A stretch of 64,000 nt of DNA from Rhodospirillales bacterium (GTDB lineage: Bacteria; Pseudomonadota; Alphaproteobacteria; Rhodospirillales; Shumkoniaceae). The position numbers and the translations under genes are program-made. The notes below the pieces were generated by a model. The model worked only from the letters and a program-made list of their open reading frames with translations, searched no databases and had not been told where the DNA came from. This document shows, one piece after another, positions 8,568 to 16,751 of this stretch. How positions within the stretch are numbered: the stretch's first letter is position 1; every line of letters starts with the position of its first letter. Location: contig JACZKS010000077.1 of assembly GCA_014859895.1 (NCBI GenBank), forward strand, positions 28,840 to 92,839. Reading direction: 5' to 3'.

Positions 8568-9575
8568 CTACAACCGGGGAATGCCGAACGCGGCCGGGTC
8601 ACTCGCCGCGTTGGCCTCGAACAACAGCCACGTGGTGACGGATTCCCACCGTTTCTGGTAGGCCACGGCGGCCTCGCCCATCAAGCCCAGCGGGACGATG
8701 CGGCGCTCATCGAGAAATTTCTGGTACTTGTCGGAACTCCACGCCTTCTTGAAGGAGTTCTGCAGTTTCGCGAGGACAGGCTGGGGCGTTCCCTTCTTGG
8801 CATAGACGCCATAATAAGGGCCCCAGGGAAGATACTTCTTATACTCCGGCCGCTCCTCGCCCAACGCCGGCCAGTCGGGATAAGCCTTGAGTCGTTTGTC
8901 CGAGATGACCGAGAGAACCTTCAGATTCCCGGTTTCCACGTGCTGGATTACGGCACCGATGCTGACGATTCCGATGTCGACGTGTCCGCCCAGAAGGCCG
9001 GCGAGGCCGGGCCCTTCTCCCCTGTAGGGGACGAGGGTGAAATCCTTGCCCAACATCGCGGTGACGACCCCGGAAATGCCGACCGGGCCGGTATTCATCA
9101 CTTTGACCGACTTGGGATTCTTGTCGACTTCGTCCAGCACCTCGGAAATCGACTTCCATTTGGCGTCAGGCAGGGTGACCACGACGGGATAGGCCTCGCC
9201 AAGCAGGATGACGGGCTCGAAATCGTCAAAACTCAGTTTGGAGAGCCCCGTCGTGCGATAGAGGTTCTGGTTTTCGGCGGCGATCAGGATGGTGTAGCCA
9301 TCGGCCGGTTGCTGGCGGACAAATTCGGTGGCAACGGCCCCCGTGGCCCCTGGCTTGTTCTGGACGATGACCGCCTGGCCCAGTTCCTTTTCGGCTAGGT
9401 TCACGATGGCCCTGGCGAGGGTATCGGTCCCCCCTCCGGCCCCGAAGGGGATCACCGCCTTGATGTCGCTCTTTGGGTAGGAGTCGGCGGCAAAGCCCGT
9501 CGTCGTCAGGCAAAAAGTCGTCAGAGCCCCGACAACAAGACTCAGCCCTTTTACCGCGGTCGTTCCGAAATTCAT
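8568..9575 (-). CDS. tctC: TTT-system periplasmic binding protein (TctC/Bug family)
   Basis: The 335-residue precursor has a signal peptide of about 29 residues ending in TTTGFAA. The mature part starts with YPKSDIKAVIPFGAGGGTDTLAR, the classic Bug-family beginning, and contains the second ligand-loop region near VVTLPDAKWKSISEVLDEV. Bug proteins trap carboxylated ligands through two bridging waters; here no Asp or other residue clearly tells the ligand. It begins the tctCBA unit and is separated from the upstream EPSP-synthase-like gene by 185 bases holding an operator-like palindrome. The stop is followed by a stem-loop. Confidence 0.93.
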   Translation of the reverse strand: MNFGTTAVKGLSLVVGALTTFCLTTTGFAADSYPKSDIKAVIPFGAGGGTDTLARAIVNLAEKELGQAVIVQNKPGATGAVATEFVRQQPADGYTILIAAENQNLYRTTGLSKLSFDDFEPVILLGEAYPVVVTLPDAKWKSISEVLDEVDKNPKSVKVMNTGPVGISGVVTAMLGKDFTLVPYRGEGPGLAGLLGGHVDIGIVSIGAVIQHVETGNLKVLSVISDKRLKAYPDWPALGEERPEYKKYLPWGPYYGVYAKKGTPQPVLAKLQNSFKKAWSSDKYQKFLDERRIVPLGLMGEAAVAYQKRWESVTTWLLFEANAASDPAAFGIPRL

Positions 9576-9701
9576 CGTCTGCCTCCCGTTCCGTCACTCT
9601 TGGAGATTTCAAGCTTTTCCATAGGGATCATCCCAATCGGCAACCGATTTTATGATCAAACTACGGTTCCAAAATCCATGACGTCCAATGATTTTTTCTG
9701 C

Positions 9702-9723
9702 CGATATCATTACATCGTGTAAT
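9702..9723 (+). promoter_or_regulatory. Operator-like site upstream of tctC (LysR-type box)
   Basis: The site contains the perfect palindrome ATTACATCGTGTAAT, which fits the T-N11-A form bound by LysR regulators, in an A/T-rich patch about 130 bases before the tctC start. The 22-base segment matches 18 of 22 positions of a segment upstream of the EPSP-synthase-like gene, read on the opposite strand. A lysR gene lies in the same block. Confidence 0.5.
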
Positions 9724-9760
9724 ATATTGAAGGCCGCACCTGACCGCAGGCTGGGCGTCC

Positions 9761-11053
9761 TTAGTTGACTGCCGAGGGGAGCGTCATGTCCGCCCCCAGG
9801 GACGTCATCAGGGGGAAAAAGTCCGGGAAACTGATGGCAGTCCACTCGGCGTCGGAGATTTCCGTTTCCCCTTTGGCGGCGAGTGCAGCCGCGGCACAAG
9901 CCATGACGATGCGATGATCGTTGTGGCCGTCGATCATCGCCCCGGTCAGGTCGCTCCGATAGATCGTCAAGGCATCTTCCGTCATCTCGAACCGTGCGCC
10001 CATTTTCGACAGTTCCTCGACCATGACGGCCGGTCGATCGGTTTCCTTGACACGCGCATGATGAATGTTGCGCAAAACCGTCTTGCCGCTGGCCTGCGTT
10101 CCCAGGACCACGAGGGCGGGCAGATTGTCGGGACAATCGGTGCAGTCGATCTCGAACCCGGCAAGCTTCCTGCCGCCCCGGACCCGAATGCCGCCGTCGG
10201 CATTAGCCGTATCGATATCCGCCCCGGCCATGCGCAGGGCATCGAGAATGCTCTTGTCCCTCTGGAAATCATCGATGTCGAGTCCGTGAAGAACGGCGTC
10301 GGAGTCCGTGATCGCCGCCGCCACGAGCGGGTAGCCAGCCGACGTCCAACATCCGGGAATGGCCTCGTCGAAGGGCCGATAGCTTTGGCCGCCCTCGATC
10401 CGGTAGCTACGATACCCGTCATTCTTGACCTCCACCCCCTGGCGCTGGAGCCAGCCGATGGTGATGTCGACGTATCCGCGTTCGAGGGGCTCGTCGGTGA
10501 CCGTGATCTCGACGCCCGTGTCGGTTATCGGGCCGGCCACTAGCAACGGGCTGATCCACTGGGAGTTGAAACCAGAGGTCTGACACTTGCCGCCCCGCAG
10601 GCGGCCGCGCACGGCAACCGGCGCCAAGCCGTGGCCACGGGACGAAACGACCAGCGCCCCCAGATCAGTAAGAGAACTGAACAGGGAACCGTAAGGCCGG
10701 CGGCGAATCTGATGATCGCCGGTGATAAAGGAGAATCCGTTGACGAGGCTGGCGGTGGCCAGGGTGAACCCCAAGGTCGTTCCGGAATTCCGCGTATCGA
10801 GGATATCGTCGGGAACTCGCGGCGTGCTCCCCACGCCATCGATGGTCCACGCGTCGCCCACACAGGTGATTTCTGCGCCGAAGTTCCGACAGACGTCGAC
10901 GGCGGCGAGACTGTCGTTGCCGGTCGAAGGATTGTGGACAACCGACCGTCCCTTCGCCAGGGTGGCGAGGAAGACTGCGCGAATGGTGTTCGACTTGTTG
11001 CCCCGGATCGTGGCAATGCCGTTCAGCATCGAGGGCTTGACCAAGGCCTTCAT
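9761..11053 (-). CDS. EPSP synthase-like enolpyruvyl transferase (AroA paralogue) in a TTT transporter locus
   Basis: The 430-residue protein keeps the two-domain EPSP synthase fold. Conserved residues include Lys20, Ser21 and Arg25 (shikimate contacts), the Gly-Thr pair at 91-92, RRRP (117-120), Gln165, Tyr194, the catalytic Asp309, KETDR (336-340), NDHR (378-381) and SFPDFF (409-413). Two positions that bind the substrate phosphate in E. coli AroA are changed: Ser169 is Asn163 and Ser197 is Glu191; the GDASSA loop reads GCWTSA. It may therefore enolpyruvylate a non-phosphorylated or otherwise different cyclitol. GGAGGA before the ATG fixes the start; the frame extends upstream without a ribosome site. 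A gene between lysR and tctCBA is an unusual place for housekeeping aroA. Confidence 0.8.
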   Translation of the reverse strand: MKALVKPSMLNGIATIRGNKSNTIRAVFLATLAKGRSVVHNPSTGNDSLAAVDVCRNFGAEITCVGDAWTIDGVGSTPRVPDDILDTRNSGTTLGFTLATASLVNGFSFITGDHQIRRRPYGSLFSSLTDLGALVVSSRGHGLAPVAVRGRLRGGKCQTSGFNSQWISPLLVAGPITDTGVEITVTDEPLERGYVDITIGWLQRQGVEVKNDGYRSYRIEGGQSYRPFDEAIPGCWTSAGYPLVAAAITDSDAVLHGLDIDDFQRDKSILDALRMAGADIDTANADGGIRVRGGRKLAGFEIDCTDCPDNLPALVVLGTQASGKTVLRNIHHARVKETDRPAVMVEELSKMGARFEMTEDALTIYRSDLTGAMIDGHNDHRIVMACAAAALAAKGETEISDAEWTAISFPDFFPLMTSLGADMTLPSAVN

Positions 11054-11193
11054 GGATATCCTCCGGCAGGACTGGACAAAAACGGACTTTCTCAGAGGGT
11101 CGCCGGGCAGGACGTTGAGTCCGCCGCCAACCGCAAGCCGTACGATTCCCCCCAAACGAACATGATGTCCAAGTCCGTTTCCTCGGAAAACCA

Positions 11194-11215
11194 TGCCATG
11201 ATGTAATGGTATCGA
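11194..11215 (-). promoter_or_regulatory. Operator-like site upstream of the EPSP synthase-like gene
   Basis: Read on the minus strand this segment begins CGATACCATTACATC and agrees with the tctC-upstream site at 18 of 22 positions. It lies about 140 bases before the start of the EPSP-synthase-like gene and about 50 bases after the end of the lysR gene. The pair suggests one regulator acting on two transcripts. Confidence 0.45.
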
Positions 11216-11225
11216 GCGAACCCGA

Positions 11226-11253
11226 CCCGCGCCCGCAAGGGGGGGCGGGTTTC
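11226..11253 (-). terminator. Possible terminator after the lysR gene
   Basis: A GC-rich hairpin (ACCCGC pairing with GCGGGT around a C-rich loop) lies a few bases past the lysR stop on the minus strand. No clear T-run follows, so it is a weak candidate. Confidence 0.3.
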
Positions 11254-11265
11254 CGTGTCGACGAA

Positions 11266-12213
11266 CTATAGCGACTGGGGAATCTCTCTTTTCAGGATAC
11301 GCAGGAAGTCCGTTCCGTGCGCCGACAGGGGGTGGTGTAGGCTGGTATTGGCGTACAGGGTCAGCGTGAAGGGGTCGGCCAGAGGCCGGGTGGCGCCGAT
11401 CGACCGGTGCGCACCCATCGCCGTGAACTCGTCGATCAACGCCACGCCCAATCCCTGTTCGGCCAGAATGAGCGCCGTTTCAGCGAACCGTACGAACGTG
11501 GTGAAGCGAAACGACACGCCGGCGGCTTGCGCAATGGCGTGGACCATGCATCCATGTGCCGAATCGACGTCGAATCCGATGATTTCCTCATCGGCCAGGT
11601 CCTGGGCGGAAATCGATTCCTGACGGGCGAGGCGATGATCCCTCGCAAAGGCGCAGATCATGCGGCCCACTCCGATCTTCTGGTTGCGGACCATCGGATG
11701 CTTGATGGGGAACACGGTCAGGACAAATTCACCCTTCCGCAACATGAGGTAGTCGACGAGTTCGTTTAGGGCGACGATGTCGACATGAACCACTAGGCGG
11801 GGATACCGCTCGCGCAGTTGGCGCAAGGCACGCGGAACGACGGAGTTCCCGAGGCTCGGCGATGCCCCGAAGCGAAAGGCGACGTCTTCGCCGGTGGCGA
11901 GGCGGTGGATCGAGAAATTGAGGTCGTCGATTTTCTTGTGAATGATCTCGACGTCGGCATAGAGCTCCATCGCTTCCGGCGTGGGCACCAAACGGCCCTT
12001 CACCCGATCGAACAGGCGGAAACCGACGCGGTCCTCCATGCGCTTGATGATCCGGCTGAGGGCCGGCTGGGAGATGTGCACGATCTCGGCCGCGGCCGTC
12101 ACGGTCTTGGCCACCATCAGCGCCCGAAACACCTCAATCTGATGCATGCTGACCATCGAGGCCGGCCGGCCGCCTTCCGTCTTTGAACTCCCGCTGTCTT
12201 TGCCTTTGGACAT
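11266..12213 (-). CDS. LysR-family transcriptional regulator
   Basis: The 315-residue regulator has an N-terminal winged helix-turn-helix (about 22-80) with the typical AAEIVHISQPALSRIIKRME recognition region, a linker helix, and a periplasmic-binding-like effector domain. It is the first gene of the block that continues into the EPSP-synthase-like gene and tctCBA, all on one strand, so it probably responds to the imported acid or its product. The two matching T-N11-A-like sites in front of the enzyme and transporter genes are likely targets. LysR genes are more often divergent from their targets, so the same-strand order is a little unusual. An in-frame ATG at MVSMHQIEVF is an alternative start. 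Confidence 0.92.
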   Translation of the reverse strand: MSKGKDSGSSKTEGGRPASMVSMHQIEVFRALMVAKTVTAAAEIVHISQPALSRIIKRMEDRVGFRLFDRVKGRLVPTPEAMELYADVEIIHKKIDDLNFSIHRLATGEDVAFRFGASPSLGNSVVPRALRQLRERYPRLVVHVDIVALNELVDYLMLRKGEFVLTVFPIKHPMVRNQKIGVGRMICAFARDHRLARQESISAQDLADEEIIGFDVDSAHGCMVHAIAQAAGVSFRFTTFVRFAETALILAEQGLGVALIDEFTAMGAHRSIGATRPLADPFTLTLYANTSLHHPLSAHGTDFLRILKREIPQSL

Positions 12214-12451
12214 GAAGGACCTGCGGACCTTTCGGGTCGGAGGGACATACGCGCCGAACGTCCCAATTCAAGCGGTATTCACCGGACGCTCAAGCCAAAA
12301 GGGGCTTTCAGGAATCCCCCTGCGGACGACGTATCATGATTCGTCGAGGGTTTCCGCATCAAGATAGAAAGCAGGAATAGCGGATCATCCCGCAGGGAAC
12401 GCAGCAGACAAACCGATGGGAGGCCGAATCCCCCCGGCAGGCCAGTCGGCC

Positions 12452-13336
12452 TCAGGGAGCGTTCCAAACGATGCGGCCGGTGGCGGCGACGTCGTAACCG
12501 CCCATTTCGGTGGCGCGCTTGGTGAAGGCTGGGGTGCGGGCGAAAGCCAGCAGTGCCTGGACCGGCGGCTCGAAGTAGTCGCGGCGGCGCATCAGAAGAT
12601 CGCAGCGTTCCTGCCATAGGGGCATGAAATCCAGGCGGAACGCGCGGGCGGCGGCGGCCACCGCCAGACCGGCGTCGGCCCACCCCTCGGAGATCGCCTG
12701 GCCGAGGTCGGTTTCGCTGCGGGCCGGCTGTTCCAGCGTGTTCAACTTGTCGAGGACGAGGCCCTCCGTGGCCAGCAGGTGGTCGAGCAGAATTTGGCTG
12801 CCCGCCCCCTGCTGGCGCCGGACGACGCGCACGCCCGGACGCGCCAGGTCGGCGATGGCCCGGATGGAAAGCGGATTGCCCGGCGCCACCACCAGCCCCT
12901 GCTGGCGCTTCGCCCATTCGATGAGCACGGCATCGGCCCCCAAAGCCTCGACCACGGAAATATTGTACGCGCCGCTCGCCGGATCGAGCACGTGCAGCGC
13001 ACACACCATCGCCTCGCCGTCGGCAAAGCGGCGCAGCCCGTCAAGGCTGCCGCCGGCCAGGAGCGCCAAGTCGCACCCCGACTCGCGCACGCACCACTCC
13101 AACAGCGGATCCTGGCTGCCGGCAATTACCGGCGGGGCCGGGTGAGCGTGACGTGCGATTTCCTTTGGCATGTCCGTGCCCTCGGCCAGCCAGGCGTCGA
13201 CGAGCCGCTTGGCAAACAGCCACTTGCCGGTGACCCGCGTGCAGGGAATCCGCTTCTCGCGCACCAGGTCGTAGATCTTGCGCTCCTTGAGGCGGAGGTA
13301 CTCGGCGACCTCCCGAGTGTTCATCAATTCGGCCAT
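12452..13336 (-). CDS. HTH regulator with periplasmic-binding-like sensor domain (molybdate/oxyanion type)
   Basis: The 294-residue protein joins an excisionase/MerR-like helix-turn-helix (residues 5-55, [20 protein letters not shown]) to a PBP-like domain (about 70-290) with [16 protein letters not shown] and [16 protein letters not shown]. This one-component architecture is known from regulators annotated for molybdate or tungstate sensing. It is divergent from moaA, the first molybdenum-cofactor gene, across 156 bases, which supports a role in molybdenum control; direct evidence for molybdate binding is lacking. A relic of a second such gene lies about 6 kb away on the same strand. Confidence 0.82.
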   Translation of the reverse strand: MAELMNTREVAEYLRLKERKIYDLVREKRIPCTRVTGKWLFAKRLVDAWLAEGTDMPKEIARHAHPAPPVIAGSQDPLLEWCVRESGCDLALLAGGSLDGLRRFADGEAMVCALHVLDPASGAYNISVVEALGADAVLIEWAKRQQGLVVAPGNPLSIRAIADLARPGVRVVRRQQGAGSQILLDHLLATEGLVLDKLNTLEQPARSETDLGQAISEGWADAGLAVAAAARAFRLDFMPLWQERCDLLMRRRDYFEPPVQALLAFARTPAFTKRATEMGGYDVAATGRIVWNAP

Positions 13337-13492
13337 GGCCTCCCCACGAACTGTTTATACCTGCATTGTACTGCGTGCATTCCCGGACAAAACCCCAGTA
13401 AAAATGAGGAAGACGCGAGGCCCGGCGCTCACTATCTTTCAGCAAGGGCAGCTGCCGCCAAGGCAGCGACGGCCGTACAGCCGGGATTTTCC

Positions 13493-14482
13493 ATGATCGA
13501 CCCCTTCGGGCGCAAGATCACTTACCTACGCGTCTCGGTCACCGACCGGTGCAACCTGCGCTGCAGCTATTGCATGGCCGAGCACATGGAGTTCCTGCCC
13601 AGGCAGGAATTGCTGTCGCTGGAAGAGCTGGACCGTGTGTGTTCGGCCTTCGTGCGCCGAGGCGTCAAGAAGCTGCGCATCACCGGCGGCGAGCCACTGG
13701 TGCGGCGGGGTGTCATGACGCTGTTCCAATCGCTGAGCCGTCATCTGAAGAGCGGCGCTCTCGACGAGTTGACGCTGACCACCAACGGGACCCAACTCGC
13801 CAAATACGCCGGCGAGCTGGCAGCCTGTGGGGTCAGGCGGGTCAACGTGTCGCTGGACACCCTGGATGCCGGGCGATTCGCCGCGCTGACCCGCGGCGGC
13901 CGTTTGGACGAGGTACTGGAAGGCGTCGCCGCCGCCAAGGCCGCCGGGCTCGCGGTCAAGATCAACGCGGTGGCCCTCAAGGGTGTCAACGAGGGCGAGA
14001 TTGACGACCTGATCGCCTGGTGCGGCGAGCGTGGATTCGATCTGACCCTGATCGAGACAATGCCGCTGGGCGAGATCGAGGGCGACCGCACCGATCACTA
14101 CCTGCCGCTTTCCGAAGTGCGCATCCGGCTGGAGCGCCGCTGGACGCTGACCGACCTGCCGCTTTCCACCGGCGGCCCGGCCCGGTATGTCGCGATCGGT
14201 GAAACCGGCCAGCGGCTCGGCTTCATCACGCCGATGACCCACAATTTCTGCGAGGGCTGCAACCGCGTTCGCCTGACCTGCACCGGCACCCTTTACATGT
14301 GCCTGGGCCAGGACGACGCCGCCGACCTGCGCCAGCCCTTGCGGGCCAGCGAGGGCGACCAAGCCCTGCTGGCCGCCATCGACGTCGCCATCGCCCGCAA
14401 GCCGAAAGGCCATGACTTCATCATCGATCCGGCCACCAAGCGGCCGGCTGTCGAACGCCATATGAGCGTCACCGGCGGTTAA
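13493..14482 (+). CDS. moaA: GTP 3',8-cyclase MoaA (molybdenum cofactor biosynthesis)
   Basis: The 329-residue radical SAM enzyme carries out the first step of molybdopterin synthesis, cyclising GTP to 3',8-cyclo-GTP. The N-terminal cluster motif CNLRCSYC is near residues 18-25, the GGEP SAM motif near 65, and the second 4Fe-4S cluster is bound by three Cys in [14 protein letters not shown]. The C-terminus ends in GG, needed in MoaA for catalysis. The frame is open far upstream, but homology begins at [15 protein letters not shown]. It is divergent from the HTH/PBP regulator. No other moa gene is in the window, so it stands alone. Confidence 0.95.
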   Translation: MIDPFGRKITYLRVSVTDRCNLRCSYCMAEHMEFLPRQELLSLEELDRVCSAFVRRGVKKLRITGGEPLVRRGVMTLFQSLSRHLKSGALDELTLTTNGTQLAKYAGELAACGVRRVNVSLDTLDAGRFAALTRGGRLDEVLEGVAAAKAAGLAVKINAVALKGVNEGEIDDLIAWCGERGFDLTLIETMPLGEIEGDRTDHYLPLSEVRIRLERRWTLTDLPLSTGGPARYVAIGETGQRLGFITPMTHNFCEGCNRVRLTCTGTLYMCLGQDDAADLRQPLRASEGDQALLAAIDVAIARKPKGHDFIIDPATKRPAVERHMSVTGG

Positions 14483-14540
14483 TCCTGTGACGCTGGTCAC
14501 TGATTGGCTGGGCCATGACAGGCATACTTGGGTGTGTAGG

Positions 14541-14561
14541 ATGAAACGGAGGCCGTTTCAT
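14541..14561 (+). repeat. Perfect 9-bp inverted repeat (hairpin) after moaA
   Basis: ATGAAACGG and CCGTTTCAT are separated by AGG. The hairpin lies 59 bases after the moaA stop and just upstream of a ten-codon ORF and a terminator, so it may be the 5' stem of a small RNA or a leader, or part of an operator. Confidence 0.6.
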
Positions 14562-14580
14562 TGCTGTACGGAGGGTGACC

Positions 14581-14613
14581 ATGCCCCCTCGTCGCAGAGC
14601 CGTCGTGGCATAG
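14581..14613 (+). CDS. Ten-codon ORF with strong ribosome site (possible leader peptide)
   Basis: The ORF encodes MPPRRRAVVA. GGAGG lies six bases before its ATG, a near-ideal initiation site. It is preceded by a perfect hairpin and followed, after about 40 bases, by a strong intrinsic terminator, an arrangement typical of attenuation leaders. The Pro-Pro and Arg-Arg-Arg run could slow ribosomes. The next gene on this strand, phnD, starts about 200 bases past the terminator. Whether it is translated is unknown; it could instead be part of a small noncoding RNA. Confidence 0.4.
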   Translation: MPPRRRAVVA

Positions 14614-14652
14614 GATCACGCGGCATCCTGTCGGAGCATGGCCGTATTGAAG

Positions 14653-14689
14653 CCGGCGGGGTTCGCCCCCCGCCGACTTTTTCATTTCC
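14653..14689 (+). terminator. Intrinsic terminator
   Basis: CGGCGGGG, a TTCG loop and a CCCCGCCG arm (with two extra C) are followed by ACTTTTT. This is the clearest rho-independent terminator in the region. It ends either the moaA transcript or a short leader/sRNA transcript that contains the ten-codon ORF. Confidence 0.75.
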
Positions 14690-14896
14690 TTCCATCCCGA
14701 CGAGTCGCCTTCCCTCGGCATCCACCCCCCATCTCCGTACGCGCATAACAACACGTGGCGCGGCGTTTTCTATCGCTTTCGAAAAAGTGTTTTCATTTTC
14801 GAACAAAAGCCCCAAGATCGAGGGAACAAACAAGAACGTCAAAATCTGGCGGCGCCATGCGACCGTCGGTATCACAAAAACAGAGAGAGGTTCGGG
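14690..14896. promoter_or_regulatory. phnD upstream region with an inverted repeat
   Basis: This A/T-richer stretch separates the terminator from phnD. TTCGAAAA (14778-14785) and TTTTCGAA (14796-14803) form a perfect 8-bp inverted repeat with a 10-base spacer, about 95 bases before the start codon, a fitting size and place for a dimeric repressor or activator site. I see no confident -35/-10 pair. Confidence 0.45.
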
Positions 14897-15931
14897 ATGA
14901 CTATCGAGAAGACACTGACTCATCGTCTATTCGGCGCATTGATGATCGCCGGCTTTGCCATGGTCGCCACCAGCGCGGCGTGGGCCCAGGAGTGCAAGAA
15001 CCGGGGCGAACTCGACGAGATGTACTGCGATGAGGACAAGGACTTGGTCGCCGATCCGCCGAAGGACGCGAGCAAGTTCAAGGACCCCAGCACGCTGGTC
15101 TTCACCTACACCCCCGTCGAGGATCCGGCCGTCTACAAGGACGCCTATGACGACTTCATGAAGTACCTGGAGAAGGCGACCGGCAAGAAGGTGATTTACT
15201 ACACGGTCCATTCCAACTCGGCCCAACTCGAGGCCATGCGCTCCGGCCGCCTGCACGTCGCCGGCTTCTCGACCGGGCCGACCGGGTTTGCCGTCAATCT
15301 CGCCGGCTATGTGCCGATGGCGGTCAAGGGGCACCCCGACGGCTTCCAGGGCTACAACCTGATCATGATCGTCAAGAAGGACAGCCCCTTCCAGGCGATC
15401 ACCGACCTCAAGGGCAAGAAGATCGCCCACACTTCGCCGTCGTCAAACTCGGGCAACCTGGCGCCGCGCACGCTCTTCCCCAAGCTGGGCTTGGTTCCCG
15501 AGAAGGATTACGAAGTCCTCTATTCGGGCAAGCACGACCAGTCGGTACTCGGGGTCAGCACGGGTGACTACGACGCCGCGCCGGTGGCTTCCGATGTCTT
15601 CAACCGCATGGTCGAGCGCGGCACCGTGAAGGGCGACGATTTCCGCATCATCTATCGTAGCGCCAAGTTCCCCACCTCGTCGTTCGGCTATGCCCACGAC
15701 CTGAAGCCCGAACTGGTGCAGAAGATCATCGGCGCCTTCCACACCTATCGTTTCACCCCGGAAATGCAGAAGACCTTTGGCGGGGCCGACCGCTTCTACC
15801 CGATCACCTACATGGCCGACTGGGCGATCATCCGCGACATCGCCGTGGGGGCCAACGAGCCGTTCAACCGCTCCGGCCTGGAAGCGATGAGGAAGAAAGA
15901 AGAAGCCGACGCCGCCAAGAAGAAAAAATAA
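14897..15931 (+). CDS. phnD: Phosphonate-type ABC transporter, periplasmic binding protein
   Basis: The 344-residue precursor has a signal peptide of about 32 residues (cut after SAAWA). The mature part matches the PhnD/PtxB group: [19 protein letters not shown], then [28 protein letters not shown], and [12 protein letters not shown], the loop that holds the phosphonate oxygens. The Lys-rich C-terminal tail ([12 protein letters not shown]) is unusual but common in lineage members. A GAGAGAGG site precedes the start. It leads the phnDCEE cluster. No C-P lyase or phosphonatase gene is present, so it could import phosphite, phosphate esters or another oxyanion. Confidence 0.92.
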   Translation: MTIEKTLTHRLFGALMIAGFAMVATSAAWAQECKNRGELDEMYCDEDKDLVADPPKDASKFKDPSTLVFTYTPVEDPAVYKDAYDDFMKYLEKATGKKVIYYTVHSNSAQLEAMRSGRLHVAGFSTGPTGFAVNLAGYVPMAVKGHPDGFQGYNLIMIVKKDSPFQAITDLKGKKIAHTSPSSNSGNLAPRTLFPKLGLVPEKDYEVLYSGKHDQSVLGVSTGDYDAAPVASDVFNRMVERGTVKGDDFRIIYRSAKFPTSSFGYAHDLKPELVQKIIGAFHTYRFTPEMQKTFGGADRFYPITYMADWAIIRDIAVGANEPFNRSGLEAMRKKEEADAAKKKK

Positions 15932-15944
15932 CGGAGCGCTTCCG

Positions 15945-16751
15945 GTGCATGGTCCAAACGCAATGACAACGAACGCGACGGAGAGCGGGCAGAACGCCCG
16001 CTCCCTCGTCATCCGCCATCTCGACAAGGAATACGTCCGCGGGATTCCGGTCCTCAAGGACATCAACCTCGAGATCAACGGCCGTGGAATGACGGCCATC
16101 ATCGGGCCCTCGGGCACCGGCAAGAGCACGCTGATCCGCTGCATCAACCGGCTGGTCGAGCCCACTCGCGGCGAAATTCTGGTCGATGGCCAGAACCTGG
16201 TCGGCCTGCACGGCAAGGCCCTGCGCGAAGCGCGCCGACGGATCGGCATGGTGTTCCAGGAATTCAACCTGGTCGAGCGCCTGACCGTCATCGAGAACCT
16301 GCTGTGCGGCCGGCTGGGTTACGTCCACCCCTTCGCCGCCTGGATGCGCCGGTTCCCCGAGGAAGACGTCGCGCGCGCCTACGAGTTGCTGGATATCGTC
16401 GGGCTCAAGGAATTCGCCATGCAGCGGGCCGACGAGCTGTCCGGCGGACAGCGCCAGCGTGTCGGTATCGCCCGCGCCGTCATGCAGAAGCCGCGCATCC
16501 TGCTGGCCGACGAGCCCACCTCGTCGCTCGACCCCAAGACCTCGGTCGAGATCATGGAACTGATGATCCAACTGGCTGGACAGCACGATATCCCGGTGGT
16601 GGTCAACATCCACGACGTCAACCTGGGCCGGCGCTTCGCCCAGCGCGTTGTCGGCATGTCGGGCGGCAGCATCATCTTCGATGGACCGCCGGACGATATT
16701 ACCGACGAGCACCTCATGCAGATCTACGGGGGTAAAAAGTGGCTGCAATGA
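15945..16751 (+). CDS. phnC: Phosphonate-type ABC transporter ATP-binding protein
   Basis: The 268-residue ATPase has Walker [10 protein letters not shown], signature [14 protein letters not shown], Walker [13 protein letters not shown] and a switch His in NIHDVNLG, as in PhnC. It starts on GTG eight bases after GGAG; an ATG six codons inward lacks a site. The gap to phnD is 13 bases. Its stop overlaps the next permease start. It energises uptake through the two PhnE-type permeases. Confidence 0.93.
   Translation: MHGPNAMTTNATESGQNARSLVIRHLDKEYVRGIPVLKDINLEINGRGMTAIIGPSGTGKSTLIRCINRLVEPTRGEILVDGQNLVGLHGKALREARRRIGMVFQEFNLVERLTVIENLLCGRLGYVHPFAAWMRRFPEEDVARAYELLDIVGLKEFAMQRADELSGGQRQRVGIARAVMQKPRILLADEPTSSLDPKTSVEIMELMIQLAGQHDIPVVVNIHDVNLGRRFAQRVVGMSGGSIIFDGPPDDITDEHLMQIYGGKKWLQ

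Noticed and set aside
6363..12595. Direct repeat as attachment sites of an integrated element
   Set aside because: The matching segments are coding, 90 percent identical and one is inside an intact gene; no integrase or tRNA target is present.
12779..13492. Upstream extension of moaA by more than 200 codons
   Set aside because: MoaA homology begins at MIDPFGRK; the extension overlaps the divergent regulator gene on the other strand.
14483..14700. Molybdenum-cofactor or other known riboswitch after moaA
   Set aside because: I could not fit the sequence to any known riboswitch core; hairpin, small ORF and terminator explain the structure better.
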